In this document: in pieces, positions 26,868 through 35,425 of the stretch | Layout: every line of letters starts with the position of its first letter | Position numbering within the stretch: the stretch's first letter is position 1 | Source: Campylobacteraceae bacterium | Lineage (GTDB): Bacteria; Campylobacterota; Campylobacteria; Campylobacterales; Sulfurospirillaceae | Direction of reading: 5' to 3' | Length of the DNA stretch: 64,000 nucleotides | Assembly: GCA_027050775.1 (NCBI GenBank) | Contig: JALUBH010000025.1 | Coordinates: forward strand, 1 to 64,000 | Translations under genes and position numbers: made by a program | Notes under the pieces: generated by a model | What the model was told of the DNA's origin: nothing | What the model saw: only the letters and a program-made list of their open reading frames with translations | The model's database searches: none

Positions 26868-26951
26868 TTCATTTTCTCCTTTTTTCTGAGCAGAGCTCAT
26901 TAATAATTCCTCTCACTAAAGCTACTCCTTCGGAGAGAATTTGTCATTTAA

Positions 26952-27016
26952 CTGTCATCTTTTATAAGGGCAAAGCCCCTATAAAATTCACACTCTACTA
27001 AAGCCAATGCTGACGC
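26952..27016 (-). repeat. Solitary inverted copy of the palindromic element seen at 12.76-13.0 kb
   Basis: Read on the minus strand, this matches the 84-bp unit: GCGTCAGC, then GCTTTAGTAGAGTGTGAATT, a 23-nt hairpin (26962-26984) and AAGATGACAG. By eye about 35 of 42 flank positions agree (9/10 on one side, 26/32 on the other). The hairpin arms are unrelated to the tandem copies (TTATAGGGGC with GCCCTTATAA, one mismatch) yet keep length and position. It occupies the gap between paaK paralogue 2 and the ACT gene. A degenerate further copy may lie at 26911-26935. Confidence 0.75.
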
Positions 27017-27032
27017 ATAGAAATTTATGCAG

Positions 27033-28328
27033 TTACTTTCTTTTGTCTATAACTCGTACTGCTTTGCCCATGCTTCTCTCTATGCTTCTTGGCTCTACGA
27101 GTTTGATTTTTGCATTTATATATAGGTTATTTAAAAGCTCACTTTGGATTTTCTTTTTGAGGTTTTCTAGTGCTCCTATACTGTCCATCGGCATTTGGTC
27201 ATTTACTTCGACCATGATTTCCAAGCTGTCAAGATAACCTTTTTTGTCTGCTATGATTTGATAATTTAGTGTTATCTCTTCGACATTTGCCAAGACATGC
27301 TCGACTTGAGATGGAAAAACATTAACACCATTTACGATAAGCATATCATCTGCTCTTCCCATCACACTTTTCATCCTTACATGTGTTCGTCCACATCTGC
27401 AAGGTGTCTGATCCAAGCTTGTGATATCGCCTGTTCTGTACCTGATGATAGGAAATGCCTGTTTTGTCAAAGATGTGATAACTAGTTCACCTTTTTCACC
27501 ATAAGGCAAAACCTCACCAGTTTTGGAATCTATGATTTCAGGGTAGAAGTGGTCTTCAAATATATGTAATCCATCGTGTTGGCTACAACTATTGGATACA
27601 CCAGGTCCTATGATTTCACTCATGCCATATATCTCATAATACTCTATGCCCCATACTTTTGCGACTTCTGCTTTTAGGCCTTCACTTGTCGGTTCTGCTC
27701 CAAAGATACCACATTTTAGTTTGAAATCTTTTTTGAGGTCATACCCCTCTTTTAGCGCAACTTCGGCAAGGTGTAGTGCAAATGATGGAGTAGAAGCAAG
27801 TACGGTTGAGCTAAAGTCTTTCATCAAAAGAAGTTGTCTTGAAGTAAAACCACCAGAGCTTGGAACGACCGCAGCACCAACTGTTTGCGCGCCGTCATGA
27901 AGTCCGAGTCCTCCTGTGAAAAGTCCGTATCCATAAGCATTGTGTACCGTATCTTCTGAGTTTACTCCACTCATGGTATAGCATCTCGCCATCACTTCAT
28001 TCCAGACATCCATATCGCTTTTTGTGTATCCTACGACAGTCGGTTTTCCTGTCGTTCCGCTAGAGCTATGGATTCTCACAACAGCATCCTGCTCTACTGC
28101 GAAGAGTCCAAAAGGGTAATTGTCTCTTAAGTCTTGCTTTTTTGTAAAAGGTAGTTTTGAGATATCGTGGATTGATTTTATATCCTCGGGCACCAATCCT
28201 AACTCTTCAAATCTCTTTTTGTAAAAAGGAACAGCACCATAAACTCTAGCAACCGTCTCTTTCAATCTTTTTGTCTGTAATTTTTCCAGCTCATCTCTGC
28301 TTAGTGTCTCATCTTTTGACCATATCAT
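27033..28328 (-). CDS. paaK: Phenylacetate-CoA ligase paralogue 2
   Basis: A 431-aa aryl-CoA ligase, roughly two-thirds identical by eye to the paralogue at 25132. SSSGTTGKPTVVGYT, YGMSEIIGPGV, YRTGDIT and GRADDMLIVNGVNVFPSQVE are present. The pocket region NAYGYGLFTGGLGLHDGAQ matches classical PaaK, so phenylacetate or hydroxyphenylacetate is the likely substrate. It starts directly after the iorB stop (TAG-ATG), tying it to the arylpyruvate oxidoreductase, whose products are arylacetyl-CoA thioesters. Confidence 0.92.
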   Translation of the reverse strand: MIWSKDETLSRDELEKLQTKRLKETVARVYGAVPFYKKRFEELGLVPEDIKSIHDISKLPFTKKQDLRDNYPFGLFAVEQDAVVRIHSSSGTTGKPTVVGYTKSDMDVWNEVMARCYTMSGVNSEDTVHNAYGYGLFTGGLGLHDGAQTVGAAVVPSSGGFTSRQLLLMKDFSSTVLASTPSFALHLAEVALKEGYDLKKDFKLKCGIFGAEPTSEGLKAEVAKVWGIEYYEIYGMSEIIGPGVSNSCSQHDGLHIFEDHFYPEIIDSKTGEVLPYGEKGELVITSLTKQAFPIIRYRTGDITSLDQTPCRCGRTHVRMKSVMGRADDMLIVNGVNVFPSQVEHVLANVEEITLNYQIIADKKGYLDSLEIMVEVNDQMPMDSIGALENLKKKIQSELLNNLYINAKIKLVEPRSIERSMGKAVRVIDKRK

Positions 28329-28862
28329 CTACACACTCCTGCTATCTTCTATCGCTTTGTGAAGTACAGCTATATTTTTGTCTGCCATTTTGGCATTCAT
28401 CACTTTTATGGCTTCTTCTATATCTCCTAAGTTAAAAGGAAAGTTTGGATCTTTTGCAAGTGTTACACCTAACATATAGACATTTAGCGCTTGAATAGGT
28501 ATCTCGCCATTTGTTGCTTTTTCAAAAGCGTCAATCTTGACTGTTTTATACTCTATATTTGGAAATTTTTCATCAGCATTTACGATGATAGTCCCACCAT
28601 CTTTTTTTAGATACTGTATGTTTCTTAAACCCTCATTCCCCTCAAGTGCGATAAGTAGATCCGCTTGTCCTTCATCTATAGCAGGAGAGTAAAAATCTCC
28701 AACCTTAACATAGCAAGATACTGAACCGCCTCTTTGGCTCATGCCATGATTTTCAGTACCTAAACACTTTTGATCTTTTAATCCCGCTGCAATACTCAAA
28801 ACTTTTACCAAAAATACAGCTCCTTGACCGCCAATTCCAGCAATTACAACTTGATATTTCAT
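28329..28862 (-). CDS. iorB: Indolepyruvate:ferredoxin oxidoreductase, beta subunit
   Basis: A 178-aa gamma-type domain subunit of the 2-oxoacid:ferredoxin oxidoreductase family. KYQVVIAGIGGQGAVFLVKVLS and TENHGMSQRGGSV are characteristic of IorB. Together with IorA it decarboxylates arylpyruvates from Trp, Phe and Tyr to arylacetyl-CoA and reduces ferredoxin. I chose ATG 28862 because AAAGGA precedes it; the frame is open to 28898. The start overlaps the iorA stop by 4 bp and the stop abuts paaK paralogue 2. Confidence 0.94.
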   Translation of the reverse strand: MKYQVVIAGIGGQGAVFLVKVLSIAAGLKDQKCLGTENHGMSQRGGSVSCYVKVGDFYSPAIDEGQADLLIALEGNEGLRNIQYLKKDGGTIIVNADEKFPNIEYKTVKIDAFEKATNGEIPIQALNVYMLGVTLAKDPNFPFNLGDIEEAIKVMNAKMADKNIAVLHKAIEDSRSV

Positions 28863-30670
28863 TTCAATTTCCTTTCTATAAATGCATCTGTTGGACATAA
28901 ATCATCTATGCATGCATCACAGCCTATACATAAAAATGGGTCTATCTCTATCTTATGATCTTCATTGTAGTGCATTGGTGGGCATTTGTATTGGGTGGTG
29001 CATATATCACATGCTACACATTTGTCAGGATCTACCTCTGCATAGATGCCCGGAAGCATAGCAGGAGCTCTCTCTTTGTCAAGTACACAAAACTCCCTCA
29101 TAATCACTACCAAAGGACCATCCATATCTTCAAATTTTTTCTTCACTTCTTTCATAAAAGCTACGCTTTCATCTATATCAGGAGTGTAGATATGCTCCAT
29201 ACATACCGCACCACAACCCTCTACTATGTGTTTGAGGTTTATCACTCCCGGATTTGCTCTCTCGGGTGTTTTTTGGCGACCTGTCATGGCAGTGACTGAA
29301 TTATCCATAATCACAAGTATAAATCTGTGTTTTTGATAGACGGCATTTATGAGAGGTGCGACACCCGAATGAGTAAAGGTACTATCTCCGATACTTGCTA
29401 TGACGGTTTTGCTTTTATCTGCTATGGAAAATCCACTTGCCATAGCGACACTTGCACCCATACACAAAACAGTATCTATAGCACCTTGGTTTAGTGCTAG
29501 AGTATAGCATCCTATGTCTGATGAATATATGGATTTTTTCTTTTTAAATACTTTCATGATAGAGTAGTAAACATCTCTGTGAGGACATCCAGGGCAGAGA
29601 TTTGGTGGACGAACAGGAAGTTCATCTTCAAATTTTTTATTTTGATATGGACTCTGTTTATCTGTAAGTCCGACATTGTTAAAGGCTTGTATAACTTTGT
29701 CTTTTGAAAACTCGTCTATCTTGTGTACATCATTTGTGAGTTTTCCATGTAGTTTTGGAGAGCTTAACTGCTCTTCTATACAAGGATAAGTCTCTTCAAA
29801 CACTATAACGGTTTTGTAATCATCAAATAGTTTCTCAAGTTTCTCTTTTGGCAATGGATAAGGCATATCGAGTTTTAAAATATCAGCTTCAAGTCCTAAC
29901 TCTTCTGTAGCTTCTTTGACATAACCATCACCTGTTCCGCTTGTCAAGCAGAGTGTTTGGCCTCCTTTTAACTCTTTTACTCTTGGTTCTATAAAATTTT
30001 CCCAGTTATACTGAGCTATGGTATCTACTCTTCTTAACTGTTCTAACCCTTGGGCAAATCTTCCTTTTGGAGGAACTGCTGCCCATCTACCCATATCTCT
30101 TTTGAATTCACCCTTGTTTGGTTGGAAATTTACTTCATCATCAACTTCACAAATCTCTCTGGCATGTGAAACTCTCATGACGGGACGAAGCATCACAGGG
30201 GTTTCAAATTTTTGCGAAAGATCAAGTGCAATTTTTACCATGTCATAAGCCTCTTGCGGAGTTGCAGGGTCAAATACAGGTATTTTAGCAAATTTGGCAA
30301 AACTTCTACTGTCTTGTTCGGTTTGCGAAGAGTGAAAACCGGGATCATCGGCACTCACTAAAAGCATGGCACCCAAATGACCTATATATGAAGCACTCAT
30401 CAAGGCATCACTTGCTACATTTAAGCCCACTTGTTTAAGAGTAGTACAGGTTCTTTTACCAGCGATCGCTCCGGCGTATGCCACTTCAAAGCCGACTTTT
30501 TCATTTGTTGCCCATTGTGCATATGTTTCACAGTCAAATTTCTTTGAAAATTTTTCAAAATTTCCTAAAATTTCACTAGAAGGTGTTCCGGGATACCCTG
30601 AAACCATATCTACATTGGCATGTACTAAACCCAATGCAATAGCCTCGTTTCCCATTAAGATTTGTTTCAT
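28859..30670 (-). CDS. iorA: Indolepyruvate:ferredoxin oxidoreductase, alpha subunit
   Basis: A 603-aa thiamine-diphosphate and iron-sulphur subunit. The pyruvate-binding N-terminal domain has GYPGTPSSEIL, and the TPP region has SSDIGCYTL and GDSTFTHSGV with NSVTAMTGRQ. A C-terminal ferredoxin-like domain (about residues 550-600) carries CVACDIC....C and CIGCDACIDDLCP for two 4Fe-4S clusters. It is the first gene of the leftward unit iorA-iorB-paaK-ACT-paaK-AKR and is divergent from livK. A TATAAT lies about 29 bp before the ATG. Confidence 0.96.
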   Translation of the reverse strand: MKQILMGNEAIALGLVHANVDMVSGYPGTPSSEILGNFEKFSKKFDCETYAQWATNEKVGFEVAYAGAIAGKRTCTTLKQVGLNVASDALMSASYIGHLGAMLLVSADDPGFHSSQTEQDSRSFAKFAKIPVFDPATPQEAYDMVKIALDLSQKFETPVMLRPVMRVSHAREICEVDDEVNFQPNKGEFKRDMGRWAAVPPKGRFAQGLEQLRRVDTIAQYNWENFIEPRVKELKGGQTLCLTSGTGDGYVKEATEELGLEADILKLDMPYPLPKEKLEKLFDDYKTVIVFEETYPCIEEQLSSPKLHGKLTNDVHKIDEFSKDKVIQAFNNVGLTDKQSPYQNKKFEDELPVRPPNLCPGCPHRDVYYSIMKVFKKKKSIYSSDIGCYTLALNQGAIDTVLCMGASVAMASGFSIADKSKTVIASIGDSTFTHSGVAPLINAVYQKHRFILVIMDNSVTAMTGRQKTPERANPGVINLKHIVEGCGAVCMEHIYTPDIDESVAFMKEVKKKFEDMDGPLVVIMREFCVLDKERAPAMLPGIYAEVDPDKCVACDICTTQYKCPPMHYNEDHKIEIDPFLCIGCDACIDDLCPTDAFIERKLK

Positions 30671-30698
30671 ATTTTCTCCAAATGTATAAAATTTGATT

Positions 30699-30704
30699 AT
30701 TATA
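30699..30704 (-). promoter_or_regulatory. -10 element TATAAT for the iorA unit
   Basis: On the minus strand a perfect TATAAT lies 29 bp before the iorA ATG in the 123-bp divergent gap with livK. The gap may hold a shared regulatory site, but no clear operator palindrome was seen. Confidence 0.55.
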
Positions 30705-30759
30705 CTTTATCTTTGTTTAATCTTTTCTACAAGTAAAACTATTTTTAACTTAATTTTGC

Positions 30760-30765
30760 TACAAT
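30760..30765 (+). promoter_or_regulatory. -10 element TACAAT for livKHMGF
   Basis: TACAAT, preceded by TTGC, lies about 29 bp before the livK ATG on the plus strand, in the divergent gap with iorA. Confidence 0.5.
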
Positions 30766-30793
30766 AACAAAATTTAATTTTAGGAGTTTTGGT

Positions 30794-31939
30794 ATGCTTA
30801 AGAAAATAGGTTTGAGTATTTTAGCGTTTTTGTTTGTTTCTAGCTTTATGATACTTAGTGCGGGAACTATAAGGATAGGGGCGATCGTTTCTGCTACCGG
30901 TCCGGCATCATTTTTGGGAGACCCTGAGCTTAAAACTTTGCAGCATTATGTTAAAAAGATAAATGATGCAGGTGGAGTTGATGGGCAAAAGATTAAGCTT
31001 ATAGCTTATGATACAAGTGGAAGCCCTAAAAAGGCTGTGACATTTGTCAAAAGACTTATCAGTCAGGACAAAGTTGTAGCAATCATAGGTCCTTCAACTA
31101 CGGGTGAGACTATGGCTGTCATCAAATTTGTGCAAAGAGCCAAAATTCCTTTGATATCTATGGCGGGAGCTGTTGCGATTATAAAACCTGTTAAAAAGTA
31201 TGTCTTTAAGATGGTGGCAACCGATAGAATGGCTTGCAAAAGAATCATGCAAGACCTCAAAAAGAGAAAATTGACAAATTTAGCTTTGATTTCAGGAAGT
31301 GGTGGCTTTGGAAGGTCTATGAGAAAACAGTGTAAAGTAGTAGCTCCAAGTTATGGTATAAAGATAGTTGCAGATGAGACTTATGGTAAAAAAGATACAG
31401 ATATGACTACCCAGCTTCTTAAGATAAAAAATAACAAAAAAGTACAGGCTGTGTTAAATCCGGGATTTGGACAGGGTCCTGCTATTGTGACAAAAAATTA
31501 TAGACAATTAAAGATAAAACAGCCTCTATATCAGTCCCATGGCGTAGCTTCTAAAAAGTTTATAGAGATGGCAGGCAAAGCGGCAAATGGCGTTAGACTT
31601 GTTTCACCTCCTGTTATAGTGGCAGATAAGTTACCTGATTCAAATCCTATAAAAAAAGTAGCACTAGCATATAAAAATGAATATGAAAAGACATTTCACA
31701 CACAAGTTGCAAGTTTCGGTGGACACGCTTATGACTCATTATATGCGATAGTTACAGCGATAAAAGCGGAAAAATCAACAAATCCACAAAAGATAAGAGA
31801 TGGCATAGAAAATCTCAAAAACTTTCAAGGAGTTGATGGAATAGTCAATATGAGCCCGACTGATCACTTGGGTTTAGATACTAAAACAGGTATGGTTATG
31901 TTGGATATAAAAAATGGTGATTGGGTTATCGTCAAATAG
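30794..31939 (+). CDS. livK: Branched-chain/aromatic amino-acid ABC transporter, periplasmic binding protein
   Basis: A 381-aa type I periplasmic binding protein (Peripla_BP_6 family). The signal peptide spans about residues 1-23 (hydrophobic SILAFLFVSSFMILSAG). The mature part begins TIRIGAIVSATGPASFLGDPE, with VDGQKIKLIAYDTSG and VVAIIGPSTTGETMA as in LivK proteins. The substrate may be branched-chain or aromatic amino acids, or arylacetates; divergence from the ior/paaK genes supports the aromatic option (inference). AGGAG lies eight bases before the ATG, and it heads the five-gene liv unit. Confidence 0.9.
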   Translation: MLKKIGLSILAFLFVSSFMILSAGTIRIGAIVSATGPASFLGDPELKTLQHYVKKINDAGGVDGQKIKLIAYDTSGSPKKAVTFVKRLISQDKVVAIIGPSTTGETMAVIKFVQRAKIPLISMAGAVAIIKPVKKYVFKMVATDRMACKRIMQDLKKRKLTNLALISGSGGFGRSMRKQCKVVAPSYGIKIVADETYGKKDTDMTTQLLKIKNNKKVQAVLNPGFGQGPAIVTKNYRQLKIKQPLYQSHGVASKKFIEMAGKAANGVRLVSPPVIVADKLPDSNPIKKVALAYKNEYEKTFHTQVASFGGHAYDSLYAIVTAIKAEKSTNPQKIRDGIENLKNFQGVDGIVNMSPTDHLGLDTKTGMVMLDIKNGDWVIVK

Positions 31940-32809
31940 ATGAGCGAATTTTTTGGATTTTTACTCTCGGGAGTGACAGTCGGTTTTATATATGCACTTG
32001 TGGGCATAGGTTTTACTGTTATATATAACAGCAGTGGCATCATAAACTTTTCGCAAGGGGAGTTTGTGATGGCAGGGGGAATGTCCACGGTTTTTCTTTT
32101 AAAGGCCGGGCTCCCTCTTGGAGTCTCTTTTATTTTGGCGATTATGATAACATCTATGATAGGCATAGTTTTGTATAAACTCATCTCTTTTTCAAAAGAG
32201 AGTTCTCAGATTTCGCTTATCATATTGACTTTGGGTTTTGCTATTTTTCTAAGAGGTTTGGCTGAGGTTGTTTTTGACAAAGAGCTTCATACTATTCCGT
32301 CATTTGTAGGTGATGGCTCTTTTGATATGTTTGGCACAACTCTTACTTACCAATCTATACTCATCATGATAGTGTCCATTGTTATAGTTACACTTCTATA
32401 CTTTTTCTTTAAAAAAACAAAGACAGGACAGGCCATGATGGCTGCATCCATAAATGTAGATGCAGCTAGATTGATGGGGATAAATATCAAAAAAATCTTA
32501 ATGATAAACTTTGCACTCTCTGCTACTATAGCTGCTATCGGGGGAATACTTTTGACACCTATAACTTCAACTAATTACGAAGTTGGAATTATGCTTGGAC
32601 TCAAAGGTTTTGCAGCAGCTATTATAGGAGGATTAAGCAATCCTTTCGGTGCAGTTGTCGGTGGTTTGGTGCTTGGTATTTTAGAATCTTTGATAGCCGG
32701 ATATGTATCTAGTGAGTACAAAGATGCTGTTGCATTTGTGGTGATGTTAGGAATCTTGTTCTTTATGCCGGGTGGAATTTTTGGCAATACAAAAGCACAA
32801 AGAGTTTAG
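31940..32809 (+). CDS. livH: Branched-chain amino-acid-type ABC transporter permease LivH
   Basis: A 289-aa inner-membrane permease with about eight hydrophobic segments. FSQGEFVMAGG near the N-terminus and the C-terminal GLKGFAAAIIGGLSNPFGAVVGGLVLGILE block are LivH signatures. The ATG follows the livK stop with no spacing and no clear Shine-Dalgarno, so translation is probably coupled. It forms the transport pore with LivM. Confidence 0.93.
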   Translation: MSEFFGFLLSGVTVGFIYALVGIGFTVIYNSSGIINFSQGEFVMAGGMSTVFLLKAGLPLGVSFILAIMITSMIGIVLYKLISFSKESSQISLIILTLGFAIFLRGLAEVVFDKELHTIPSFVGDGSFDMFGTTLTYQSILIMIVSIVIVTLLYFFFKKTKTGQAMMAASINVDAARLMGINIKKILMINFALSATIAAIGGILLTPITSTNYEVGIMLGLKGFAAAIIGGLSNPFGAVVGGLVLGILESLIAGYVSSEYKDAVAFVVMLGILFFMPGGIFGNTKAQRV

Positions 32810-33760
32810 ATGTTAAAAAGATACAATATAAATAGAGATATTTTAACTTTGAGTGCGATTTTAATCGTAGCTCCATTTTTCTTTCAAAATGATTTTTACT
32901 ATGAGATTGCTATAGTTTCGCTTCTTAATGCTTTGATTTGTGTAGGGCTAAATATGCTTATGGGTTATGCCGGGCAAGTTAGTTTGGGTCATGGAGCATT
33001 TGCAGGACTTGGTGGATATATAGCTGTGATTTTAGGCTCAAGATATGGAATATCACCTCTTTTTAGTATATTTATAGCGATTGTTACTATGGCAATTTTT
33101 GCTTTTTTAATTTCTAAACCGATACTTAGACTTAAAGGGCACTATCTTGCCATGGCTACTTTGGGAGTCGGTATCATCATAAGTATCGTACTAAATGTGG
33201 AAGATGAGCTGACAGGCGGAAGTGATGGTATGAGCGTGGACAGTTTTACCATGTTTGGTTATGAATTTACCGATAGTCTGCAGTGGTATATACTTTGTGC
33301 TTTCTTGTTGGTTTTAACAATTTGGATGTTTACAAATCTCATAGACTCGCCTTTTGGGAGGGTTTTAAAATCCATAGAGGGAAGTGAAAAGGCAGCAAAT
33401 AGTGTGGGCATAAATGTCTCTCATTATAAAAGTATAGTTTTTGTCATATCTGTTGTCATAGCTACAATCGCCGGTAGTTTGTATGCCTTTTTTTCAGGTT
33501 TTATCTCTCCAATTGAAGCTAGTTTTTCTCACTCAATTGAACTTGTTGTCATGGTTGTTCTTGGTGGTCTTGGTAGGATTTACGGGGCTTTCATAGGTGC
33601 TGTTATATTGACAATTCTGCCCCAACTTTTGACCTCTTTTGAAGACTATCAGACTTTGATATACGGCTCTATCATCATATTTGTTATGATTTTTATGCCA
33701 AAGGGTATAGCATCTGTTTATGAAGATGTAAAAGGGAGAGTGTTTGCTTCAAATAAATAG
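32810..33760 (+). CDS. livM: Branched-chain amino-acid-type ABC transporter permease LivM
   Basis: A 316-aa inner-membrane permease. NMLMGYAGQVSLGHGAFAGLGGY and LRLKGHYLAMATLGVG are diagnostic of LivM, and the C-terminal IELVVMVVLGGLGRIYGAFIGA matches the LivH/LivM core. The start directly follows the livH stop (TAG-ATG). The last 17 bp overlap livG. Confidence 0.93.
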   Translation: MLKRYNINRDILTLSAILIVAPFFFQNDFYYEIAIVSLLNALICVGLNMLMGYAGQVSLGHGAFAGLGGYIAVILGSRYGISPLFSIFIAIVTMAIFAFLISKPILRLKGHYLAMATLGVGIIISIVLNVEDELTGGSDGMSVDSFTMFGYEFTDSLQWYILCAFLLVLTIWMFTNLIDSPFGRVLKSIEGSEKAANSVGINVSHYKSIVFVISVVIATIAGSLYAFFSGFISPIEASFSHSIELVVMVVLGGLGRIYGAFIGAVILTILPQLLTSFEDYQTLIYGSIIIFVMIFMPKGIASVYEDVKGRVFASNK

Positions 33761-34505
33761 TGTTACTAAGCAGTTTGGTGGTATTAAAGCAGTCGATGAT
33801 TTGAGTTTTAGAGTAAAAAAAGGGAGTATCCATTCGATTATTGGACCAAATGGAGCAGGTAAGACTACATTGGTAAATATGATAACAGGTGTTTATAGAG
33901 TTGATAATGGAACTATATTTTTAGATGGAGCAGACATCACAAATATTTCTACAAATAAGTTGGTCTACAGAGGGATTTGTAGAACTTTCCAAAATTTGGA
34001 AATTTGTGAAAATTTAACTGTTTTGGAAAATGTACTTTTAGGATTTGATAAATATATGGACAAAGGTCTACTAAAATCATGTTTTAGGGCAAAATCCATA
34101 CTTGATGATGAGAAAAGGTATAAAGATAGAGCGAGACATCTCTTAGGACTCATAGGTTTGGAAAAACTTGCCGATCAAAAAGCCCAAAATCTCTCTTATG
34201 GGATACTAAAAAAACTTGAAATTATCAGAGCGCTCGGTACTTCTCCTGAGCTTATTTTGTTGGATGAGCCAGTTGCCGGCTTGAATCCAAAAGAGACGCA
34301 AGAAGTCTCAGAGTTGATTAAAACTGTTGTGGCAGATGAGGTTACCATAGTGTTGGTCGAACATGATATGAAGATGGTTATGCAGGTTTCTGATTATATC
34401 ACGGTGATGAATTTCGGAAAAAAATTAGCCGAGGGTACTCCCGCAGAAATAATAAAAAATAAAGATGTCATAAGAGCATACTTAGGAAGTGGTGTGGTTT
34501 GTTAA
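33744..34505 (+). CDS. livG: ABC transporter ATPase LivG
   Basis: A 253-aa ATPase of the branched-chain amino-acid importer. Walker A is GPNGAGKTT, the signature region is NLSYGILKKLEI (LSYG rather than LSGG, as is usual in LivG), Walker B is LILLDEPVAGLNP and the switch is VEHDM. The start is TTG inside the livM 3' end with AGGGAG upstream. Confidence 0.93.
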   Translation: MLQINSVTKQFGGIKAVDDLSFRVKKGSIHSIIGPNGAGKTTLVNMITGVYRVDNGTIFLDGADITNISTNKLVYRGICRTFQNLEICENLTVLENVLLGFDKYMDKGLLKSCFRAKSILDDEKRYKDRARHLLGLIGLEKLADQKAQNLSYGILKKLEIIRALGTSPELILLDEPVAGLNPKETQEVSELIKTVVADEVTIVLVEHDMKMVMQVSDYITVMNFGKKLAEGTPAEIIKNKDVIRAYLGSGVVC

Positions 34506-35200
34506 AAATAGATAATTTGAGTTGCAATTATAAACAGATCATAGCACTGAGTGATGTAAGTTTGCATATAAATAGAGGTGAAATAGTTTCTTTGATAGGT
34601 GCAAATGGTGCTGGAAAAACTACACTTCTTAGAGCTATCAGCGGGCTTCAAAAGATAAGAGATGGAAAGATATATTTTGATGAAAATGATATTACAAAAC
34701 TAGAATCACACGATGTCGCAAAGTTAGGTATCGCTCAAATTCCAGAGGGCAGGGGGCTTTTTTCCATACTTAGCGTTGAAGAAAATCTTAGACTAGGAGC
34801 CTATGTGAGAGATGATGGTGAAGTGCGAAGCGATATAGAAAAAATATACGCACAATTTCCCACATTGAGAGAGAAGTCACAAGAGTACGCAGGTACACTT
34901 TCAGGTGGTCAACAACAAATGGTAGCAGTTGGACGAGCTTTGATGAGCAGACCAAAACTTTTACTTTTGGATGAACCTAGTATGGGTTTAGCTCCAATCA
35001 TAGTAGAGGAAATTTTTGAAGTTATAAAAACTCTCAGAGATAGCGGAACTACTATATTTATTGTGGAGCAAAATGCTTTCTTAGCTCTTAGTGTAACTGA
35101 TAGAGCGTATGTTTTGGAAAATGGAAAGATAGTTATGAGTGGAGATTCGCTTGAACTTTTGAAAGATGAGAGAGTAAAAGAGGCGTATTTAGGGGCATAG
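34499..35200 (+). CDS. livF: ABC transporter ATPase LivF
   Basis: A 233-aa ATPase that pairs with LivG. Walker A is GANGAGKTT, the LivF motif GIAQIPEGRGLFSILSVEENL, the signature LSGGQQQMVA and Walker B LLLLDEPSMGLAP are present. The start is TTG overlapping the livG end. Last gene of the liv unit; its stop is only 6 bp from the stop of the convergent small flagellar ORF, with no terminator visible between them. Confidence 0.94.
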   Translation: MLKIDNLSCNYKQIIALSDVSLHINRGEIVSLIGANGAGKTTLLRAISGLQKIRDGKIYFDENDITKLESHDVAKLGIAQIPEGRGLFSILSVEENLRLGAYVRDDGEVRSDIEKIYAQFPTLREKSQEYAGTLSGGQQQMVAVGRALMSRPKLLLLDEPSMGLAPIIVEEIFEVIKTLRDSGTTIFIVEQNAFLALSVTDRAYVLENGKIVMSGDSLELLKDERVKEAYLGA

Positions 35201-35206
35201 GTCTAG

Positions 35207-35425
35207 TTAATAATTTAAAAACTCTTTTGTTTTTTTGATTTTATTCATAGTTTCCAGTACTTCTTGTTTCTTTTTTTTTACTAAATCTAAAGCAGTTTGG
35301 ATTAGAGACAAAGCCTCTTTGGCTTCGTCTAAATCCTTGAAATTTGGCAATCTATCCAGTACTTTTGAGATATTGTCTGTATCTTCTTCGATGATTGCTA
35401 TTTTTAGATTATTCACCCATTTCAT
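35207..35425 (-). CDS. Small helical protein after fliS, FliT-like by position
   Basis: A 72-aa charged, probably all-helical protein with no membrane segment (KALDLVKKKKQEVLETMNKIKKT at the C-terminal part, given here only as an approximate motif region). It overlaps the 3' end of fliS by 17 bp and ends the flaG-fliD-fliS unit, the place where fliT lies in enterics. FliT is too variable to recognise by eye, so a chaperone role is inferred from position and helical content only. Confidence 0.5.
   Translation of the reverse strand: MKWVNNLKIAIIEEDTDNISKVLDRLPNFKDLDEAKEALSLIQTALDLVKKKKQEVLETMNKIKKTKEFLNY

Noticed and set aside
26911-26940. Sequence resembling part of the palindromic element (CTCTCACTAAAGC)
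   Set aside because: Too short and gapped to count as another copy; mentioned only as a possible degenerate remnant.
25132-28328. Two paaK genes as an assembly duplication
   Set aside because: They differ throughout, with different pocket residues and neighbours, so they are true paralogues.
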